A stretch of DNA of 8,317 nt, taken from Chlamydiota bacterium. Lineage in GTDB: Bacteria; Auribacterota; UBA3054; B51-G9. Below are positions 5,025 to 8,317 of the stretch, piece after piece. Below the pieces are notes generated by a model. It did no database searches and was not told the DNA's origin. It was given only the letters and a program-made list of their open reading frames with translations. A program made the position numbers and the translations under genes. Position 1 is the first letter of the stretch; every line of letters begins with the position of its first letter. The DNA is taken from positions 1 through 8,317 of the forward strand of contig JAUVKG010000101.1 in NCBI GenBank assembly GCA_030596365.1. The letters are read 5' to 3'.

Positions 5025-6822
5025 TAATTTTTTTATAAATTTCTTTAATGATTTTCGAGGAAGGTGCCTGGTCATTATATTCAATCACGGTTTTCCCTTC
5101 TTTCAACGCGTCAACGACATTATCATCAAACGGTATTTCCGCAATAACTTCCGCGCCGTTTTCATTTGCGAGTTTATAAATTCTATCTGCCTGATTTTTA
5201 TTTAAATCCGCTTTGTTTATAACCACTTTTGATTCAACACGAAAATGTTTGGCAAGTTTTAAAACGCGCTCAAGATCATGCACACCGGAAACAGTCGGTT
5301 CAGTAACAATAACAGCCAAATCGACGCCTGAAAGTGAAGCGATAACAGGGCAACCTGTTCCCGGAGGTCCGTCAGCTAATATTTTATCATATTTCTCCTG
5401 AGATGCAATCACCGATGCGGTTTTTCTTACTTTAGTAACAAGTTTACCCGTGTTTTCTTCCGCAACGCCAAGTAAAGCATGAACCATCGGCCCGGCTTTG
5501 GTTTCTGAAACAAACCAATTTCCATTAATAACTTCGTGTTCAGAAATTGCGTCAACCGGACATGCTAAAGCACAAAGTCCACAACCTTCGCAACTCAATT
5601 CACCGACATAGAATTTATCATCATTATGATGAATCGCATCGAAATGACATAATTCTTCGCATTTACCACAACTTATACATTTTTCCTGATCAATAACAGC
5701 AACATTCCCACCTGAAAAATCGTGTTTTTCAATTATCTCCGGTTTTAAAACGAGGTGTAAATCCGCTGCATCAACGTCATTATCAGCCAAAACGCTATTT
5801 TCAGAAATCAGTGCTAAGGAAGAAAGAACGGAAGTTTTCCCTGTCCCTCCTTTACCGCTAATAACGACGGTTTCTTTATAAGGGGTTTTATTGTTTTCAT
5901 TGATTTTGAAAGTTTTTATATTTTCGTTATCGATTTTTTCGGTAAAGATTTCTATTTGATTTGGTGATGGTGATGTCCCCTTCAATTCATTAATATTTTT
6001 ATAAATATCCATAAAAATCTCTATCAACTCTTCATGTTTCTCAACTAAAACACCACCATAAGAATAAGTTTCCGCAAACTCTCTCTTAAAAGGTATTCTT
6101 CCAATTATCGGTATTCCGGTTTCATTAGCAAAATCACTGATTATTTTATCTTCTCCATCAGATTTATTTACTACTATCCCGATTGGAAGACCTAACTTCT
6201 GCGTCAATGATGCCGCAAGTTTTAAATCATGTACTCCAAACGGTGTCGGCTCAGTTACTAATACAGACACATCAGCTCCGTTTAGCGCTTCAACAACCGG
6301 ACAAGCTGTTCCCGGTGATGCATCAATTATATTTATAAAATTTGAGTCAACTTTCTTTTTAACATTTTTAACAATAACTGGCGCCAATGCCTCGCCGACA
6401 TTTAAAATACCATAAGCGAAATGAAAATTATCATTAATAACGGCAGATTTAACCCGCCCGATTTCTACTTCTTTTTCAATTAGCGCATTGCTTGGACACG
6501 CATAACTACATGCACCACAACTATGGCACAATTCATTAAAGATAAGCGTTTTACCATTCACACGTGCGATAGCATTATAAGTACAAACTTCCGCACATTT
6601 TCCAGAATCACAGCATTTATTTTCATCCCATTCAGGTTTTAATGCTGTGACTGACTGCTCATCCGTTATTTTGGGATTAATAAAAAGAAAATCGTTCGGC
6701 TCTTCCACATCGCAGTCAAGAAGATTTACTTTAATATTTTGATAAGATAAAGCGTAGGCAAGATTAACAGAAAAAGTAGTTTTTCCTGTTCCGCCTTTAC
6801 CGCTTGCAACAGTTATTGTCAT
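5017..6822 (-). CDS. Fused tandem MinD/Mrp-type ATPase with two inserted 2x[4Fe-4S] ferredoxin domains (601 aa)
   Basis: Two copies of the MinD-superfamily ATPase with inserted ferredoxin domain are joined head to tail. Copy 1 (about 1-280) has the deviant Walker A SGKGGTGKT (7-15), cysteines 70, 71, 76, 80 and 99, 102, 105, 109, and IIDASPGTACPV (165-176). Copy 2 (about 316-601) has SGKGGTGKT (322-330), cysteines 382, 385, 388, 392 and 411, 414, 417, 421, and LADGPPGTGCPV (482-493). A polar linker spans about 282-315. Family members usually exist as two adjacent single-copy genes (about 280-300 aa), as in the Desulfovibrio orange-protein cluster. ATP-driven Fe-S or metal-cluster handling or cell positioning is the inferred role; the substrate is unknown. 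The start is set by MTITVASGKGG, although no Shine-Dalgarno is visible because a heptamer array abuts the ATG. Confidence 0.93.
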   Translation of the reverse strand: MTITVASGKGGTGKTTFSVNLAYALSYQNIKVNLLDCDVEEPNDFLFINPKITDEQSVTALKPEWDENKCCDSGKCAEVCTYNAIARVNGKTLIFNELCHSCGACSYACPSNALIEKEVEIGRVKSAVINDNFHFAYGILNVGEALAPVIVKNVKKKVDSNFINIIDASPGTACPVVEALNGADVSVLVTEPTPFGVHDLKLAASLTQKLGLPIGIVVNKSDGEDKIISDFANETGIPIIGRIPFKREFAETYSYGGVLVEKHEELIEIFMDIYKNINELKGTSPSPNQIEIFTEKIDNENIKTFKINENNKTPYKETVVISGKGGTGKTSVLSSLALISENSVLADNDVDAADLHLVLKPEIIEKHDFSGGNVAVIDQEKCISCGKCEELCHFDAIHHNDDKFYVGELSCEGCGLCALACPVDAISEHEVINGNWFVSETKAGPMVHALLGVAEENTGKLVTKVRKTASVIASQEKYDKILADGPPGTGCPVIASLSGVDLAVIVTEPTVSGVHDLERVLKLAKHFRVESKVVINKADLNKNQADRIYKLANENGAEVIAEIPFDDNVVDALKEGKTVIEYNDQAPSSKIIKEIYKKISE

Positions 6823-6857
6823 GTTAGTAGTTAATAGTTAATAGTTAATAGTTATTT
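6823..6857. repeat. GTTAATA heptamer array abutting the ATPase start codon
   Basis: GTTAGTA (6823-6829), GTTAATA three times (6830-6850) and GTTATTT (6851-6857) form a continuous 7-bp array directly next to the ATG at 6822. On the minus strand the ribosome-binding region therefore reads as repeated TATTAAC/TACTAAC with no purine-rich Shine-Dalgarno. Confidence 0.85.
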
Positions 6858-6867
6858 GTTTAAAATA

Positions 6868-7245
6868 TTATACAAGCTTTTCAGCTCCTTTAAATACTGC
6901 CTCCACTTTCAATGCTGAAGCTGCATGGCCGGGATGTTCAGTAGGATTCCATTTTTTCATATCATCGAATATTTCTCCTTGTGTTAAATAATCGAAAGAA
7001 CCTTTAATTTGATATGATTTTCCATCTTTTGTAATAAAGAGTAGTGCTCCTTTAGATCCTGCCAAAATATTTTTTCTTGTTTTATCAAAATAATTATCAG
7101 CAACAACAAGTGTTTGTTCATCAAATTTATTTACACACGTCGCATAGATAGAGTTTGGCAATCCGTTTTCATCTACGGTAGTTAATACAACAGCATCCTG
7201 TTTTTGTTCCCACGCTTCACTTACTTCTTTTGGTAATTTTATCAT
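6868..7245 (-). CDS. Pyridoxamine 5'-phosphate oxidase-like split-barrel flavin-binding protein (125 aa)
   Basis: This small protein has the layout of the PNPOx-like FMN-binding split barrel: an N-terminal helix (MIKLPKEVSEAWEQKQ), then strands AVVLTTVDENGLPNSIYATC (18-37), TLVVADNYFDKTRKNILAG (45-63) and GALLFITKDGKSYQIKGSFDYL (66-87). The motif DKTRKNIL is where family members commonly contact the flavin phosphate. At 125 residues it is a short single-domain member and lacks the C-terminal part of true PdxH, so vitamin B6 oxidation should not be assumed. GGAG precedes the ATG by about 6 bases. It lies 45 bp upstream of the fused ATPase and 37 bp downstream of the lipoprotein gene, so these three are probably one transcript. 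A flavin or heme redox role alongside the ferredoxin ATPase is an inference. Confidence 0.85.
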   Translation of the reverse strand: MIKLPKEVSEAWEQKQDAVVLTTVDENGLPNSIYATCVNKFDEQTLVVADNYFDKTRKNILAGSKGALLFITKDGKSYQIKGSFDYLTQGEIFDDMKKWNPTEHPGHAASALKVEAVFKGAEKLV

Positions 7246-7282
7246 TTTGTCTCCAGTTAATTATTTTGTTTTTTATTATTGA

Positions 7283-7465
7283 TTATTCATCAAAAAAATT
7301 CATATTTGAACTATAATCAGAGTTAGCCATTTCTTGTTCTGATTCCGCTACTCTATTCATCCACGCTGCCATTTCAGCTTCCGTTCTTGGTGGCGGAACC
7401 GGCGCTTTTGGTGTTGCGCAACCTACAATTAAAATACATGCTAAAGTTATTATTGTTGCTTTCAT
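7283..7465 (-). CDS. Small predicted lipoprotein (60 aa)
   Basis: I do not recognise the function. Residues 1-15 are a short lipoprotein signal (MKA, hydrophobic ATIITLACILIVG) ending in the lipobox IVG-Cys16, so the mature protein would be a lipid-anchored peptide of about 45 residues. After the cysteine comes a proline-rich spacer (TPKAPVPPPRTEA, 18-30), then a probable acidic helix (EAEMAAWMNRVAESEQEMAN, 29-48) and an S/N/F tail ending in DE. A strong AGGAGG Shine-Dalgarno sits about 6 bases before the ATG, which makes this small gene credible. It is 37 bp upstream of the split-barrel gene. Its upstream side is a AGGTGTC heptamer array. Confidence 0.82.
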   Translation of the reverse strand: MKATIITLACILIVGCATPKAPVPPPRTEAEMAAWMNRVAESEQEMANSDYSSNMNFFDE

Positions 7466-7481
7466 AACGACCTCCTGTTTT

Positions 7482-7581
7482 AGGTGTCAGGTGTCAGGTG
7501 TCAGGTGTCAGGTGTCAGGTCCGCCCACGGCGGGATAAATGTCAGTCTTGCCCCGCAGCAGGCGGGGTGTCAGGTGTCAGG
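7482..7581. repeat. AGGTGTC heptamer array interrupted by a GC-rich hairpin pair
   Basis: Five exact AGGTGTC copies start at 7482, 7489, 7496, 7503 and 7510. After a partial copy the array is broken at about 7521-7567 by two hairpins, CCGCC-cac-GGCGG (7521-7533) and CCCCGC-agcag-GCGGGG (7551-7567), with a lone TGTCAG-like remnant between. The repeat then resumes as GGTGTCA twice (7566-7579). Confidence 0.88.
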
Positions 7582-7620
7582 AAATTCGTCCCGAGCGCGC
7601 TAGCGCCTCGCGATGAATTT
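7582..7620. repeat. Palindromic element with AT-rich outer arms and GC-rich core (copy 1)
   Basis: AAATTCGTC (7582-7590) pairs with GATGAATTT (7612-7620) with one G-T wobble. Inside it, CGAG (7592-7595) pairs with CTCG (7607-7610) and GCGC with GCGC around a TA centre, with one bulged C. It abuts the end of the heptamer array. The architecture matches the element at 7651-7695. Confidence 0.65.
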
Positions 7621-7650
7621 AGTATTCACTTCATCATTTTTTCACCAAAA

Positions 7651-7695
7651 TTGTAATTAACCCCGACAGTCGCGGGGCGCTTGCGCGAATTACAA
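7651..7695 (-). repeat. Palindromic element overlapping the NifX-like stop codon, possible terminator (copy 2)
   Basis: TTGTAATT (7651-7658) and AATTACAA (7688-7695) are perfect outer arms. The core has CCCCG (7661-7665) against CGGGG (7673-7677) and GCGC-tt-GCGC (7677-7686). On the minus strand the right arm encodes the last Leu and the TAA stop of the NifX-like gene (7690-7692), and the left arm is followed by TTTT, so the element could serve as a transcription terminator. Confidence 0.6.
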
Positions 7696-8055
7696 GTTCC
7701 CGTGATGGCTTTCAACATTAGCCTTATCGGACACTTTATGAACACCATCTCTGAATTCCTTGATTGCTTCACGAATGATTCCTGAAACATTTACAATAAC
7801 ATTAATTCCGGCCGCTTCAAAAACTTTAAAAGCGTTAGGTCCGCAATTTCCTGTCAGTAAATATTCCACTTTTTCATCAGCAATAAGTTGAGCGGACTGA
7901 ACACCTGCTCCCCCGCCTGCCGCCGCGCTTAGATTTTCGATAGCTTTAAATTCAAGTGTATCGGAATTGATAATAATAAAATAATGAGCGCGACCGAATC
8001 TTGGGTCGACTTGTGCGTCGAGATTATTTCCTGTAGCTGTAACTGCAATTTTCAT
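7690..8055 (-). CDS. NifX/orange-protein-like dinitrogenase Fe-Mo cofactor family protein (121 aa)
   Basis: This is a second member of the Nitro_FeMo-Co family (PF02579), close in outline to the archaeal and ORP-like single-domain proteins of about 110-125 residues. It opens with MKIAVTATGNNLDAQVDPRFGRAHYF, typical of the group, where the DPRFGR loop replaces the HFGHC loop of the other copy in this window. GGGAGVQSAQLIAD (47-60) and LLTGNCGPNAFKVFEAAGI (66-84) are the conserved middle; Cys71 in GNCGPNA and the C-terminal His-His (117-118) are candidate ligands. The start at 8055 has a GAGAGGA Shine-Dalgarno. The DUF5320-like gene ends 172 bp upstream. The two NifX-like proteins differ enough to suggest separate roles, for example carrier and scaffold, but this is inference. 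Confidence 0.9.
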   Translation of the reverse strand: MKIAVTATGNNLDAQVDPRFGRAHYFIIINSDTLEFKAIENLSAAAGGGAGVQSAQLIADEKVEYLLTGNCGPNAFKVFEAAGINVIVNVSGIIREAIKEFRDGVHKVSDKANVESHHGNL

Positions 8056-8071
8056 TTTTTTCCTCTCTTAA

Positions 8072-8084
8072 GTTAATGATTAAC
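8072..8084. promoter_or_regulatory. Perfect palindrome GTTAATGATTAAC before the NifX-like gene, possible operator
   Basis: GTTAAT, one G, ATTAAC form a perfect 6-1-6 inverted repeat about 17 bp upstream of the start codon at 8055, just outside the Shine-Dalgarno. A regulator bound here would block initiation or ribosome access. The regulator is unknown and 13 bp in AT-rich DNA can arise by chance. Confidence 0.4.
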
Positions 8085-8188
8085 ACCGTTTTACGATGAT
8101 TTTCAATTTTAAATTACGATTTTTAATTTTAAAAAAACTCTATGTATCCAACTTCGTTAGAAGCAATAATTGTTGACAATTTTTAATT

Positions 8189-8218
8189 AGGAAGGACGTT
8201 TAAAAGAACGCCCTTCCT
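8189..8218 (-). terminator. Hairpin just past the DUF5320-like stop, probable terminator
   Basis: AGGAAGG (8189-8195) pairs with CCTTCCT (8212-8218); after one A-C mismatch CGTT (8197-8200) pairs with AACG (8207-8210), leaving a 6-nt loop. It begins 10 bp past the stop codon of the DUF5320-like gene. The sequence after it on the minus strand is AT-rich (AATTAAAAATTG) without a pure T-run, so efficiency is uncertain. Confidence 0.6.
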
Positions 8219-8227
8219 TGATTTTGG

Positions 8228-8317
8228 CTAAGATTGGGTGTTGTTCTGTTCATCTCTCTGCCATCCGGTTAATCCCGTTGCGCGATAAACATTTCTGAAT
8301 CCTCTGCCGCGACCACG
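8228..8317 (-). CDS. C-terminal end of a DUF5320-like protein, 5' part outside window
   Basis: The frame is open from the right edge to the TAG at 8228-8230 and gives 29 residues, RGRGFRNVYRATGLTGW (first 17) and then a polar tail ending in QS. The R-G-R-G run followed by (F/W)RN-x-(Y/F)-x-ATGL-x-GW is the characteristic end of DUF5320 proteins, short Gly/Arg/Met-rich proteins of unknown function that commonly sit beside NifX-like and MinD/ferredoxin ATPase genes in anaerobes. The recognition rests on this short tail and on context. A terminator-like hairpin follows the stop. It was identified by translating the edge directly, as it has no start in the window. Confidence 0.75.
   Translation of the reverse strand, partial: RGRGRGFRNVYRATGLTGWQRDEQNNTQS

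Larger units (their letters stand above)
7466..7689. other. 224-bp intergenic region filled with repeats and palindromes
   Basis: No gene is visible. It holds the lipoprotein Shine-Dalgarno, the AGGTGTC array interrupted by two GC-rich hairpins (7482-7581), and two palindromic elements of similar architecture (7582-7620 and 7651-7695). No good promoter for the lipoprotein gene was found; transcription might read through from the NifX-like gene. Confidence 0.6.
8056..8227. other. Spacer between the DUF5320-like and NifX-like genes
   Basis: It holds the Shine-Dalgarno and operator-like palindrome, an AT-rich stretch with a weak 7-bp pattern (8093-8134, units such as TTTTCAA, TTTTAAA, TTTTAAT), a small CTTC-gtta-GAAG hairpin (8152-8163), CAATAATTG (8164-8172) and the terminator-like hairpin at 8189-8218. 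No gene is visible, and a good -35/-10 pair on the minus strand was not found. Confidence 0.5.

Noticed and set aside
7482..7581. CRISPR array
   Set aside because: The units are 7 bp and directly tandem with no spacers, and no cas gene is visible.
8173..8201. Plus-strand promoter starting at TTGACA (8173-8178)
   Set aside because: No acceptable -10 box lies 16-18 bp downstream, and no plus-strand gene follows.
8056..8227. Sigma54 promoter, as in the Desulfovibrio orange-protein operons
   Set aside because: No TGGCAC-N5-TTGC-like -24/-12 element was found upstream of the NifX-like gene.

Overview
The window is an AT-rich bacterial segment in which every supported gene lies on the minus strand. 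Read in the direction of transcription (right to left) the order is: the C-terminal end of a DUF5320-like Gly/Arg-rich protein (8228-8317, cut by the edge); a NifX/orange-protein-like metal-cluster protein (7690-8055); a 60-residue lipoprotein (7283-7465); a small split-barrel flavoprotein (6868-7245); a 601-residue fusion of two MinD/Mrp-type ATPases, each with an inserted ferredoxin domain (5017-6822); an OsmC-family protein (4223-4636); a second NifX-like protein (3810-4142); a large secreted NHL beta-propeller protein (1013-3448); and the first 273 codons of dnaK (1-821).

The functional core is 3810-8317. NifX-type small proteins, ferredoxin-containing MinD ATPases and DUF5320 proteins recur together in anaerobes, and the set resembles the orange-protein (ORP) cluster of Desulfovibrio, where a Mo-Cu cluster protein works with two MinD-like ATPases. 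Here the two ATPases are one polypeptide, with two NifX-like proteins, a flavin-type protein and an OsmC thiol peroxidase-like protein around it. A shared role in binding, transferring or protecting a metal-sulfur cofactor in an anaerobe is an inference from context.

The intergenic DNA is unusually structured. At least five places carry short arrays with a strict 7-bp period but different unit sequences (for example AGGTGTC, GTTAATA, TCGAYGT, yACTCAC). They sit beside gene ends: one array supplies the last two codons and the stop of the ATPase gene, and another touches its start codon where a Shine-Dalgarno would normally be. GC-rich palindromes are mixed with them, one of which supplies the stop codon of a nifX-like gene. 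No transposase, integrase, tRNA, rRNA or CRISPR array is visible.

The organism is probably a Gram-negative anaerobe (lipobox lipoprotein, secreted propeller protein, ferredoxin ATPases). The textbook -35/-10 promoter before the propeller gene argues against the usual Bacteroidota promoter type. The propeller protein's C-terminal repeats and the heptamer-rich spacers remind me of Lentisphaerota/Kiritimatiellota-type or other candidate-phylum genomes, but this placement is tentative.
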